A model generated the notes under the pieces. It had not been told where the DNA came from and did not search any database. It saw only the letters and a program-made list of their open reading frames with translations. From a virus: a stretch of DNA of 35,538 bases. Both the position numbers and the translations under genes were made by a program. How positions within the stretch are numbered: position 1 is the stretch's first letter; every line of letters begins with the position of its first letter. The stretch is taken from positions 1 to 35,538 of IMG/VR virus record IMGVR_UViG_3300012022_000003; one strand, 5' to 3'. Shown here piece after piece: positions 6,164 to 13,403 of this stretch.

Positions 6164-6399
6164 ATTGCTTAAAGTGCGGCGAAGAACTGGACGACTTTTC
6201 ATCTACCACGGGTGGCGTGATCCCGAAAGCAGGCGATGTTTCGATCTGTCTTTACTGCTCTAATATTGCCATCTATACAGGCAATCTCATGGACATCAGA
6301 CCGGCAACATCGGAAGAATTGGCGGAGATATCAAACGATCCGAAGACTCTAAAGGCGATCGCAATTACCATGATGTTCCGGGCGATGGATCGAGGATGA
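6160..6399 (+). CDS. small zinc-ribbon protein, 79 aa
   Basis: The product starts MNCLKCGEELDD and has a second pair CLYC at about residues 33-36, giving CxxC-x(n)-CxxC, a rubredoxin-type zinc ribbon. A helical tail follows (SEELAEISNDPKTLKAIAITM). Small phage proteins of this plan are familiar, but their function is unknown. ATG at 6160 is chosen because it puts the MNC-x2-C motif at the N-terminus; a longer form from ATG at 6127, behind GGAAAA, adds eleven residues. Its TGA is directly followed by the ATG of the terminase nuclease part in the same frame. Confidence 0.7.
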   Translation: MNCLKCGEELDDFSSTTGGVIPKAGDVSICLYCSNIAIYTGNLMDIRPATSEELAEISNDPKTLKAIAITMMFRAMDRG

Positions 6400-7398
6400 A
6401 TGGAGGGCCAGTTGAAGGGAGTCACGTTTTACCGATCGAAGTCCGGGTTCGCCTGTATGCGGGCGCACTATTCAGCCGATCCCGACAAAGACCCCGCGAC
6501 TCCAGAAGGCGCGAAGTGGCTGGAGCTTGAATTAAAAGGTGTGCCTGGCGGCCTGTCTTCAAGCTCCTGGCGGCAGGAAATGGAAATCGACTGGGACGCT
6601 GCCGGTGGTGATCTGGTCTTCCCTGACTTCGAGCCCTATAGAAACAAGATCATCGTTTCTGACTTTGAACCTCCCGAGACATGGATGCTGTTCGGCAGTT
6701 ACGACTACGGCCAGCGCAATGCTTCGTGTTTTCTCGTGCATGGCCTGGACTACGACCAGAATGTCTGGACCATCTGGGAGTTTTATTCAAACGCTTTCGG
6801 ATATCTTACCCAGGCCCGCATCATGAAAGCCTGCCCTTACTGGAAACGGCTTCAATGCGTAATCGCAGACCCGCAGATATTCGCCAAAGACCAGCAGCAG
6901 ACCAGCTCGATCGGCGGCGATCAGAACGAACTAAAAAGCATTGCCGATCTGTATTCGCAGATTCCCGAAGACCGCGATGATCCTCTCAGCGGCCCGATAT
7001 ATTTCATTCCCGGGAAGCATGGCGGCGATTTGACGACCGCTGAATGGATCAAAGGAAATCTCTGGCATGACCTGGCCGAAGGCAGTCCGCGCTGGAGAAT
7101 ATTCAATACCTGCCCATTTTTAATTTGGGAAATCGGCAAGCTGCGCTACGCCGAATGGACGGCGCTGGCACAGGAGACAAAGAATCTGCGCGAAGAAGTA
7201 ATCTCGAAAGACAATCATGCCTGGGATAGTTTCAAGTATTTCCTGCTTCAGTTCATGATCGGGCCGCAGGCTCCCAAGAAAGAGAAGTACGATGATCTCA
7301 AAGAGATTGGCGACCTGGCCTCTTACAGAGAATGGAAACTTGTGGATAAACTCCACGCAGCTCGGGAAGCAACGTTTACTGATATCTGGGGGGAGTAA
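6400..7398 (+). CDS. terL: terminase large subunit, C-terminal nuclease part (split gene)
   Basis: The 332-aa product opens with the segment that follows the ATPase core in large terminases (GFACMRAHYSADP, then WRQEMEIDW at about residues 57-65), then an RNase H-fold nuclease. Candidate metal ligands are Asp102 (YDYG), Glu127 (WEFY), Asp157 (VIADPQ) and Asp271/Asp276 in KDNHAWDSFKY, the usual DDHxxDAxRY-type motif. All look intact, so DNA-cleaving activity is plausible. The start is ATG at 6400, directly after the previous TGA with GAGG four bases before it; TTG at 6412 behind GGAGGG is an alternative. Cuts concatemeric DNA during headful or site-specific packaging. Together with 5042-5869 it makes a nearly complete large terminase in two polypeptides. 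Confidence 0.85.
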   Translation: MEGQLKGVTFYRSKSGFACMRAHYSADPDKDPATPEGAKWLELELKGVPGGLSSSSWRQEMEIDWDAAGGDLVFPDFEPYRNKIIVSDFEPPETWMLFGSYDYGQRNASCFLVHGLDYDQNVWTIWEFYSNAFGYLTQARIMKACPYWKRLQCVIADPQIFAKDQQQTSSIGGDQNELKSIADLYSQIPEDRDDPLSGPIYFIPGKHGGDLTTAEWIKGNLWHDLAEGSPRWRIFNTCPFLIWEIGKLRYAEWTALAQETKNLREEVISKDNHAWDSFKYFLLQFMIGPQAPKKEKYDDLKEIGDLASYREWKLVDKLHAAREATFTDIWGE

Positions 7399-7625
7399 TG
7401 AGCGAAGACCGGCGTTGGAAAGACGAAAATCCCGAATACTGGGCAGAGAAAGCCGAAGAATTAATGGTGACCATTGCGGCGACAATTCTTAATGCGGTTG
7501 CCGGTCTGCCGGTTCCACTAGCCACCAAGCGGGCCTATGAAATCTTCGACGAGATAAGCGAAGAATCCTGGGCGCGATGTGAGCGCCGGAGCGGAAGATA
7601 CAGCGAGAAATCTAGCGGTGAGTAA
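7398..7625 (+). CDS. hypothetical protein, 75 aa
   Basis: The ATG shares its first base with the end of the nuclease gene's stop, and GGGGGGAG lies very close upstream. The product is charged at both ends with a hydrophobic helix in the middle (ELMVTIAATILNAVAGLPVP). One helix could be membrane-associated or buried in an oligomer. Its TAA overlaps the ATG of the methyltransferase gene. I do not recognise a family. Confidence 0.55.
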   Translation: MSEDRRWKDENPEYWAEKAEELMVTIAATILNAVAGLPVPLATKRAYEIFDEISEESWARCERRSGRYSEKSSGE

Positions 7626-8182
7626 TGCATGAGTCTGTTTTGGCCTTTATACAGGAGCATATCGAATCAGAAGAAGTCGCCGGCAAGCGTGTACTCGAAA
7701 TTGGGAGTAGAAATATCAACGGCAGCGTCCGTCCGATCATTTCAGCAATGAATCCCCTGAGCTACGAAGGCATCGACAGGAAGGCTGGATTCGGCGTCGA
7801 TATCATCGAAGATTGGGGCGGCGATGGCTGGGTGAGCAGGATCGTCAAGTATTCCGAAAAATATGATCTGGTGATTTCCACTGAAATGCTGGAACACGCC
7901 GAGGACTGGCGGTCGGCGTTGTATTGCATGAAATACGCGCTGAAGCCAGCTACCGGCATTCTGATTCTGACCACCCGGAGCCCTGGATTCAACTTGCATG
8001 ACCTGCCGGATTACTGGAGGTTTACTCTGGAGAATTTCCGTGCGATGTTCGAGGACATGGACATCGTAACGCTCCAGATGGACCCGCAAGTACCTGGAGT
8101 ATTTATCAAGGCTCGGGCCAATGAACGCACGGGTAAAGATCCGGTGAGCCTGGAAAAAATCACTGTAGCAAGTGCCATGTAG
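7625..8182 (+). CDS. SAM-dependent methyltransferase (class I, Methyltransf_11-like)
   Basis: The 185-aa product has the Rossmann methyltransferase pattern: motif I VLEIGSRN at residues 23-30, an acidic residue ending strand 2 (YEGID, 47-51), a DLVISTEMLEH motif IV/post-II region at 81-91, and a late strand LILTTRSPG at 113-121. This is the layout of small-molecule or sugar/peptide methyltransferases more than of DNA methylases, since no DPPY/NPPF or PCQ motif is present. Neighbouring glycosyltransferases make sugar or surface modification attractive. It starts with TAATG coupling to the 75-aa gene. Confidence 0.75.
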   Translation: MHESVLAFIQEHIESEEVAGKRVLEIGSRNINGSVRPIISAMNPLSYEGIDRKAGFGVDIIEDWGGDGWVSRIVKYSEKYDLVISTEMLEHAEDWRSALYCMKYALKPATGILILTTRSPGFNLHDLPDYWRFTLENFRAMFEDMDIVTLQMDPQVPGVFIKARANERTGKDPVSLEKITVASAM

Positions 8183-8200
8183 AGGTAGACGGAGACAAGG

Positions 8201-8554
8201 ATGGACCGAGCGAGTATCTACCATGAAGCCGAGCCGGAGTTTACGGAGCTGGTCAAGAAATGGGGAATGCATGACTTCGTGCAGCTCCCGCCTGTCATTG
8301 TCGCGCATTATATGTTTCATGCTCTGGAGAACCTGGCCGCGATAGTCGAATTCATCCACGCATGGGCGGAGGCTAGTAGTGTTCAATTTAACGTTAGTAA
8401 CCAAGAGCGAGAAACTCCTGTGGCGGCACCAGGTCGAGATGCTCCAGGACCGCTGCGAGCAGTTGGAAGAAACGATCAGGCGTCTGGAGAAAAGAAACGA
8501 CGCGCTAGTGACCGCCCTGGTGGCGAAACAGGCGAAGGTGATTCTATCGCCTGA
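8201..8554 (+). CDS. hypothetical protein, 117 aa (3' part overlaps next gene)
   Basis: A GGAGACAAGG precedes the ATG. The first 60 residues look like a genuine small helical protein (FTELVKKWGMHDFVQL, then YMFHALENLAAIVEFIHAW). From about residue 60 the frame runs across the start of the next gene and becomes Arg/Gly/Pro-rich with little structure. The tail may therefore be a shadow, although no earlier stop exists in this frame. No family is recognised. Confidence 0.55.
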   Translation: MDRASIYHEAEPEFTELVKKWGMHDFVQLPPVIVAHYMFHALENLAAIVEFIHAWAEASSVQFNVSNQERETPVAAPGRDAPGPLRAVGRNDQASGEKKRRASDRPGGETGEGDSIA

Positions 8555-8687
8555 GCCAACTGCCGCCGAAGTCGATAAAGAAATCGTTGATTTTGAGAAT
8601 CTCGTTGAGCGAACATTCGGAATCTTTGAAGAGGACGAAGCTGAAATGAAGCGCCAGGCTGAATTAATAGAGGCCATTCAACGTTGA
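8379..8687 (+). CDS. coiled-coil protein, 102 aa
   Basis: The start is GTG at 8379, eight bases after GGAGG. The product has a long helix with heptads (VEMLQDRCEQLEETIRRLEK) and a second acidic helix at the end (FGIFEEDEAEMKRQAELIEA). It resembles small coiled-coil proteins found near head genes, but no family is named. It overlaps the preceding frame by 176 bases, and the next gene starts with TTG inside its stop. Confidence 0.65.
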   Translation: MFNLTLVTKSEKLLWRHQVEMLQDRCEQLEETIRRLEKRNDALVTALVAKQAKVILSPEPTAAEVDKEIVDFENLVERTFGIFEEDEAEMKRQAELIEAIQR

Positions 8688-9634
8688 ACGAATCATCCCC
8701 CCAGAAATCCATCTTCGTCGCTCTGCCAACTTTAGGTACATATAACTTCGGCCTGCTGAACAAACTCTCCTGGTTCGGGATGCAGACTGATTATCTCGTC
8801 TGCCTGGGTCAATGCGTAGGGACGTTGTTTCACGATACCGCCAGGAATAACCTGGCCGCGCAATTTCTGGAATCGGGCGCGGATTATTTGCTATTCATCG
8901 ACTCCGACGTTGATCCGGCAGCGAATATCCTGGACCTTGCCAAGCACGACAAAGACATCATTGCAGCCAATGTCTTCGCCTGGATGGCAGGCAAGAGTAA
9001 GAACGGCGACAGTACGGTTGAGCTATTCAGTTCGATCTGGGAGCAAGCTCCATGCGAAGAATGTAAGGCCGTCGAGCAGTTCCAGAAAGACGGTTCCAAC
9101 AAAGATCGGCGCGAGTACCGGATTGATCCGAGAGCGCCGGAGATTCTGGAACGCTACGACCCGTTCACTCATACCTGGAAACTGTTCTATGATCGGGAGG
9201 CCAGGCAATACATGAGCGGCAAATGCCGTTGCCAGGGGACAGGCCGTGATCCATTCGTCTACAATCCCAGTTCAAAAATTACGCAGAAAGAAAGCCCGAT
9301 CGAAGTCGATGCTGTCGGATGTGCAGCGACGATGATTGCGCGGCGGGTAATCGAAAAGATGCCGCCGCCCTGGTTTCAGTTCATCTATCGGCACATGCGC
9401 GATGTCATGACGACCGAAGATTTGTATTTCTGCTACAAGGCCAAGCAGCTCGGCTTTACGATCTGGGCCGATCAATACATGCCGGCGCGGCACTTCAAAG
9501 AGATCGACTTACTCCAGATGAACTCCTGGGGCGGGCGCTTGATCGACTCGACAGCCAAGATGCTCGAAGCAAAGAAAGCAGAAAAGCCGAGAATAATTAC
9601 CCCCGAGATGGCGGGGCAACTGCATTTCAGGTGA
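8684..9634 (+). CDS. GT-A fold glycosyltransferase with Cys insert
   Basis: The 316-aa product begins, after TTG at 8684 behind GAGG, with a strand IFVALPTLG and reaches FIDSDVD (residues 71-77), a metal/nucleotide-sugar DxD motif. It then has VGCAATMIARRV (211-222) and TTEDLYFCYKAKQLG (243-257), the acceptor-side acidic motif of family-2-like transferases. Between them is an insert with Cys124, Cys127, Cys181 and Cys183, possibly a zinc knuckle. It should transfer a sugar from a nucleotide donor; acceptors could be a virion protein, DNA or host glycan. There is no signal peptide, so it would act in the cytoplasm. It lies directly upstream of the portal gene. Confidence 0.75.
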   Translation: MNESSPQKSIFVALPTLGTYNFGLLNKLSWFGMQTDYLVCLGQCVGTLFHDTARNNLAAQFLESGADYLLFIDSDVDPAANILDLAKHDKDIIAANVFAWMAGKSKNGDSTVELFSSIWEQAPCEECKAVEQFQKDGSNKDRREYRIDPRAPEILERYDPFTHTWKLFYDREARQYMSGKCRCQGTGRDPFVYNPSSKITQKESPIEVDAVGCAATMIARRVIEKMPPPWFQFIYRHMRDVMTTEDLYFCYKAKQLGFTIWADQYMPARHFKEIDLLQMNSWGGRLIDSTAKMLEAKKAEKPRIITPEMAGQLHFR

Positions 9635-9641
9635 TCCCAAA

Positions 9642-11819
9642 ATGGCGACAACGATAGACGATGCCAGGGTAGATCCGAACAAGATCAATGAGCTGTACGC
9701 AAGATTATCCAGCCGGGTGCTGACCGATCGCTATATCTATGAACGCGACTGGTTCAGGAATATTTTATTTTACCTGGGCATCCAGTGGATCAACTACGTT
9801 CCGGGTGCGCGGCGCTGGTATCCCAAGACCATGAAAAAGTGGATACCCCGACCTGTGACCAACAAGTTTGCCACCCACGCCAACACCATGATCCAGGTGA
9901 TTACGGCCAAGCCGCCCCTGGCAACAGCCAGGCCCACGACCGATAACCCCGACGATATTGGAGCTGCGGAAGTAGCGACGATTGCGCTGCCGGTACTCTA
10001 TGAAGAAATGGACAGCGACACCGCACGGCGCATACTCGCCTCATGGGTTGTCCTGACTGGTAACGGCGTACTTCATGCCTGCTACGACCCGGATCTCAAA
10101 TATGGCTCGGTCACGATCCCGAATCTGCAATGCCCGAACTGCGGCAAGACCATGCCCCCGGATCAGACCCAGAATGGTGCATGTCCTGAGTGCCAGGCGC
10201 AGATGGTTGAAGCTCCAGGTCAGGATCAGTCCGGTCAGGTCATGGGACAGAAAATGCCCAAGGGCCAACTCCGCATGGAAGTCCTGAGTCCGTTTGAGAT
10301 TTATTGTGACCTGGAATCTCGATCGTTTGAAGAACTCGAAGAACTCATGGTCAGGCGGCGCTACAACGTCGATGTCATTAACGCACGCTGGCCTGGCAAC
10401 AATATTGAGCCCGATGGTGGTCATGGTGAAAACGGCTCGTCTGGGTTGAATCTGCTTCGCTCTGTGGCCTATTCCGCAGGCATCGGTGTCTATGGTTTCG
10501 GTGGGCAGACCGGAGTAGAGAACCAGTCAGCGACCGTAGATTTTGTCTGGAAGAAACCTTGCGAGGCTTACCCCGATGGGCTGGTGGCGGTCTACTGCAA
10601 TAACAAGATCCTCAACCCGGCGTCGCTTCAAATGCCCTATCGAGATCAGAAAGGGAATCCACTCTGGACCTTCCGGCACGTACCGTTCGATGTTGTGCCA
10701 GGAAGACTCTGGGCGCGTACTCCGCTCGATGATGTTGCGCCGAAGCAAGAGCAGCGTAACAAGCTCGAAAGCCTGATTCAGCTCATAGTCACGCGGACAG
10801 CGAACCCTGTCTGGCTCAGACCGAAGAATTCGGGCGTGACAGTGATTACAGGCGAACCAGGCCAGGATATCGAATACAACTCGATCGCCGGCGTCGGAAA
10901 GCCGGAGCGAATTCCGGGCGAGAATATTCCCACGAGTATTATCGCCTGGCTCGAAAAGATCGACTCCGACATGGAAGAACTGGCCGGGACGTTTGAAGTC
11001 CTCAAAGGCAATACGCCTCCTGGAGTGACCGCTGGGACTGCGCTGCGACTTCTTCTGGAACGCGCTGTCACGCGCTTTACGCCGCTACTGCAAGCCTACG
11101 AGAAAGCCTGGGGCGATGCGACCAAAGACGCGCTATGTATTTTTCAGCAGTTCGGGACCGAGCAACGCATGGCGCAGATACAGGGCCCCGGAAAGGTCTG
11201 GGAGACTAAAGCATTCTCAAATTCTGATCTGATTGGTTCGGTCGATATCATCGTCGAAGTCGGCAGCTCGATCCCGAAGACCAGTGTAGGTACGCAGGCA
11301 TTGATCCAGGATCTTGCCGGCCTGGGTGTCATAATGCCGCAGGAGCCTGAGACTCAGTACAAGATCCTGGAAGAATTCGGCATGACCAAGCTGCTCGGCT
11401 CGATCGACGATAATATCCGCCAGGCCGAGCGTGAGAACTGGAACTTTCAGGTCATGCAGATGCCGTTTGAAGTTAATCAGATCATCGACAATCACGCCGT
11501 ACATATACTTCGCCACAAGCAACTCGCGTTATCGAGTGATTACGCAAGTTGGCCTCCCGAGATGCGGGCCGCCCTCGATGCTCATATCGTTGAACACCAA
11601 ATGGCAATGGAAGGGGCACTGAATGCCAATGCTGCGATGGGAATGCCTGGGCCAGCAGCTCCGGCAGGTCCGAATGGTGAAGCGCCTGGAGTAACCCCAA
11701 GCGGTGAACCTGCTGGTGGTATTCCAAGGGGGGAAACATCAGGGAATCCGGCTTCAGGCGCTGCACCGCCCAGTTCTCAAAATGACACCAGTGAACCTCA
11801 ACCAGCAGGAGAGTATTGA
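9642..11819 (+). CDS. portal protein
   Basis: The 725-aa product has the length and features of podovirus-type portals. It has an N-terminal helical region (YIYERDWFRNILFYLGIQWI), a conserved-looking PVTNKFATHANTM segment, and the long helix region TAGTALRLLLERAVTRFTPL that precedes the crown. A zinc-ribbon insert is visible at residues 164-184 (CPNC-x13-CPEC). The C-terminal 60 residues are Pro/Gly-rich and probably disordered. Twelve copies would form the ring through which DNA enters and leaves, contacting terminase during packaging and adaptors later. It lies between terminase and scaffold genes as expected. AGGTGAT precedes the ATG. Confidence 0.85.
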   Translation: MATTIDDARVDPNKINELYARLSSRVLTDRYIYERDWFRNILFYLGIQWINYVPGARRWYPKTMKKWIPRPVTNKFATHANTMIQVITAKPPLATARPTTDNPDDIGAAEVATIALPVLYEEMDSDTARRILASWVVLTGNGVLHACYDPDLKYGSVTIPNLQCPNCGKTMPPDQTQNGACPECQAQMVEAPGQDQSGQVMGQKMPKGQLRMEVLSPFEIYCDLESRSFEELEELMVRRRYNVDVINARWPGNNIEPDGGHGENGSSGLNLLRSVAYSAGIGVYGFGGQTGVENQSATVDFVWKKPCEAYPDGLVAVYCNNKILNPASLQMPYRDQKGNPLWTFRHVPFDVVPGRLWARTPLDDVAPKQEQRNKLESLIQLIVTRTANPVWLRPKNSGVTVITGEPGQDIEYNSIAGVGKPERIPGENIPTSIIAWLEKIDSDMEELAGTFEVLKGNTPPGVTAGTALRLLLERAVTRFTPLLQAYEKAWGDATKDALCIFQQFGTEQRMAQIQGPGKVWETKAFSNSDLIGSVDIIVEVGSSIPKTSVGTQALIQDLAGLGVIMPQEPETQYKILEEFGMTKLLGSIDDNIRQAERENWNFQVMQMPFEVNQIIDNHAVHILRHKQLALSSDYASWPPEMRAALDAHIVEHQMAMEGALNANAAMGMPGPAAPAGPNGEAPGVTPSGEPAGGIPRGETSGNPASGAAPPSSQNDTSEPQPAGEY

Positions 11820-11820
11820 G

Positions 11821-12009
11821 ATGCCGATATCAAAGTATTTCAAAGGCCACGGCGAAGAAGTCATGGCGAATATGAAAAAGCAGTACGGCGAGGAAAAAGG
11901 CGAGAGAGTCTTCTACGCAACAGCGAACAAGCGCAAGGGCAACAAGCCGCACTCGAAGATGCGTCACGCAATGGGGCAGGTCATGCACTCGAAAGGCGGA
12001 CGAAAATGA
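11821..12009 (+). CDS. small basic phage protein, 62 aa
   Basis: ATG at 11821 follows AGGAGAG at good spacing; the frame is open further upstream to 11704, but that part overlaps the portal. The product begins MPISKYFKGHGEEVMANMKK and continues with YGEEKGERVFYATANKRK, a pattern I remember from many short phage proteins of unknown function near portal or terminase genes. It is Lys/His-rich at the end, consistent with nucleic-acid contact. It overlaps the next gene by ATGA. Confidence 0.7.
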   Translation: MPISKYFKGHGEEVMANMKKQYGEEKGERVFYATANKRKGNKPHSKMRHAMGQVMHSKGGRK

Positions 12010-12296
12010 CCGGATTGCAGGTCGAAGATCACGTCAGGATCAATCATCCAGGCTGGGCTGGCGACGGCGAGATTGGGCGAATCGAATACTTTGGTCAGCT
12101 ATCGAGCGGCGCTTATGTTCGCATTCCAGATAGAAAATGCTACCGGCACGAACTGCAATTCCTGACGAAAGTAGATCAGCCTGATTGCCAACTCGGCTGC
12201 TGTCAGGGCCCAATACACTGGAGTGAGCAAATCCCGGTGGAGATCACACAAGATGGATGTGGGTCAGTATTACGAAACCCGATTCTCGACTTATAA
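12006..12296 (+). CDS. hypothetical protein, 96 aa, SH3-like N-terminus
   Basis: The start couples to the previous stop. The first half (VEDHVRINHPGWAGDGEIGR then AYVRIPDRKCYRHELQFL) reads as a small beta barrel of the KOW/SH3 kind. The second half is Cys-rich (CQLGCCQG) and may bind metal. No family is recognised. Its 3' end overlaps the next small gene by 44 bases. Confidence 0.55.
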   Translation: MTGLQVEDHVRINHPGWAGDGEIGRIEYFGQLSSGAYVRIPDRKCYRHELQFLTKVDQPDCQLGCCQGPIHWSEQIPVEITQDGCGSVLRNPILDL

Positions 12297-12414
12297 GAAA
12301 ACCCGAAGTCAGAAGAAGGCTCCCAAGATCAAGATGCAAAAAGCCAATGACCTGAAAGAGAGCCTAAGAGCGGTAATGCGCGGACGAGGAGGCTCCCGTG
12401 CCGGCAAGAGATAA
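12253..12414 (+). CDS. small basic protein, 53 aa
   Basis: ATG at 12253 is preceded by GGAG at ten bases; a GTG at 12223 in the same frame is the alternative. The product (MDVGQYYETRFSTYKKTRSQ, then many Lys/Arg) is strongly basic with an ARG/GLY-type end (RGRGGSRAGKR), consistent with binding nucleic acid. It overlaps both neighbours. Function is unknown, and the overlap means its reality rests mainly on composition. Confidence 0.4.
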   Translation: MDVGQYYETRFSTYKKTRSQKKAPKIKMQKANDLKESLRAVMRGRGGSRAGKR

Positions 12415-12604
12415 CATGCTCGATCTTGAGCTGATTAAGAAATCGCAGCGTGAGGATGCAGTTATTTTTTGTATTTGTGGCACCCAGATGGTTGCTTTCG
12501 CTGAGCAGCGTTATGATGGCTGGAAATGCCCCAATTGTGGGCGTAAAAGAACTGTCATATCCGACCATCGCAAAGAGCCTACCCGCTGGCCCGAGGAGGT
12601 ATGA
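12398..12604 (+). CDS. zinc-ribbon protein, 68 aa
   Basis: GTG at 12398 follows AGGAGG by five bases; ATG at 12416 is an internal alternative. The product has CIC at about residues 25-27 and CPNC at about 44-47 within GWKCPNCGRKRTV, a short zinc ribbon with a basic end. Such proteins often bind nucleic acid or bridge protein partners. Its TGA overlaps the start of the glycosyltransferase gene, whose own GGAGG lies within its last codons. Confidence 0.6.
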   Translation: MPARDNMLDLELIKKSQREDAVIFCICGTQMVAFAEQRYDGWKCPNCGRKRTVISDHRKEPTRWPEEV

Positions 12605-13323
12605 ATTACGGCATCCTGATTCTCAACAAATACCCCGAATTGGCGAATCTCTGTATTGACTCGATCAAAGCCCACGAAAGCACTCCTGACGTTCCAATCG
12701 TTGTAGTCTGCGATAATCATTCAGGCGAAGACATAACCCACGATGTTTTCAAGATCGGCGTCTACGGGCCGTTCGTATTCTCGCGTTCGGTGAATCTTGG
12801 GTTTAATTTCCTGCAAGAAAAAGACTGCTTCCTGATGAACGATGACGTGGCGATCGTTGAGCCCAATTCGATTCGTCAGTGTGCGGCGATTGCGTGTGCT
12901 GGGCCCAATATCGGGATACTGGCCCCGATGGTCGATGGCGGTGTGGGGAACCCCTATCAGGATGCGAACCGGATTAATCAACTCTGGCCGGAGGACAAGT
13001 ATCACCTGGATCTGCCAGGCCGGACTTCAATGTCATTGGCAGTCTGTTTCGTGGCCGTGTATCTAAAAAGAAAAATGATTCGGGAAGTCGGCCCGATGGA
13101 TGAAGATTTCACCGGCTACGGCTTCGATGACAATGATTACTGTATTCGAGCCCGGAGAAAAAACTGGCGGACGACTATTACCCGGTTAGTCTGCGTCCGA
13201 CACGGCACAGGCGGCGCAGAATACAAGCAAGGTGAGAACTGGAACGTAACTTATCAGAGCGAAAACCGACCTTCAAACATAGATATCTTCCGCAAAAAAT
13301 ACGGCGCAGTTCCTGTTTCATAG
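12601..13323 (+). CDS. family 2 glycosyltransferase (GT-A), 240 aa
   Basis: The product opens with a Rossmann-like strand (GILILNKYP), has a VVVCDNHSG strand-turn, an NLGF segment, the DxD-type motif MNDDV at residues 79-83 and GPMDEDFTGYGFDDNDYCIR (154-173), the catalytic acidic region of GT2 enzymes. It is more like rhamnosyl- or galactosyl-type GT2 than the 8684 gene and lacks its Cys insert. There is no signal peptide. GAGGAGG ends one base before the ATG, unusually close. A role in glycosylating virion or host surface molecules is inferred from the neighbouring methyltransferase and glycosyltransferase. Confidence 0.8.
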   Translation: MNYGILILNKYPELANLCIDSIKAHESTPDVPIVVVCDNHSGEDITHDVFKIGVYGPFVFSRSVNLGFNFLQEKDCFLMNDDVAIVEPNSIRQCAAIACAGPNIGILAPMVDGGVGNPYQDANRINQLWPEDKYHLDLPGRTSMSLAVCFVAVYLKRKMIREVGPMDEDFTGYGFDDNDYCIRARRKNWRTTITRLVCVRHGTGGAEYKQGENWNVTYQSENRPSNIDIFRKKYGAVPVS

Positions 13324-13333
13324 AAAAATACGC

Positions 13334-13362
13334 TTGACTCCGCGTAACCGCTACAGTTAGAC
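13334..13362 (+). promoter_or_regulatory. possible promoter before scaffold and capsid genes
   Basis: TTGACT (13334-13339) is followed after 17 bases by TTAGAC (13357-13362), a poor -10 match. It lies in one of the few intergenic gaps (13324-13403) and directly before the genes that need the highest expression, which is the main reason to list it. The -35 core and the preceding A-rich stretch resemble the promoter at 2521. Confidence 0.3.
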
Positions 13363-13403
13363 CTAATAGCGATCTGAACCACAATATTTTGTAGGGGTAG
13401 TGA

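Noticed and set aside
5870-6399. Group I/II intron or intein splitting the terminase
   Set aside because: Almost the whole 530 bases are filled by two ORFs, leaving no room for a catalytic intron core, there is no homing endonuclease, and stop codons rule out an intein.
7742-8677. Long minus-strand ORF of 311 codons
   Set aside because: Lies opposite the methyltransferase and two small genes with recognised motifs or ribosome-binding sites; no motif of its own; typical antisense shadow.
11640-11819. Collagen-like domain at the portal C-terminus
   Set aside because: Pro/Gly-rich but without a regular G-x-y triplet repeat; better read as a disordered tail.
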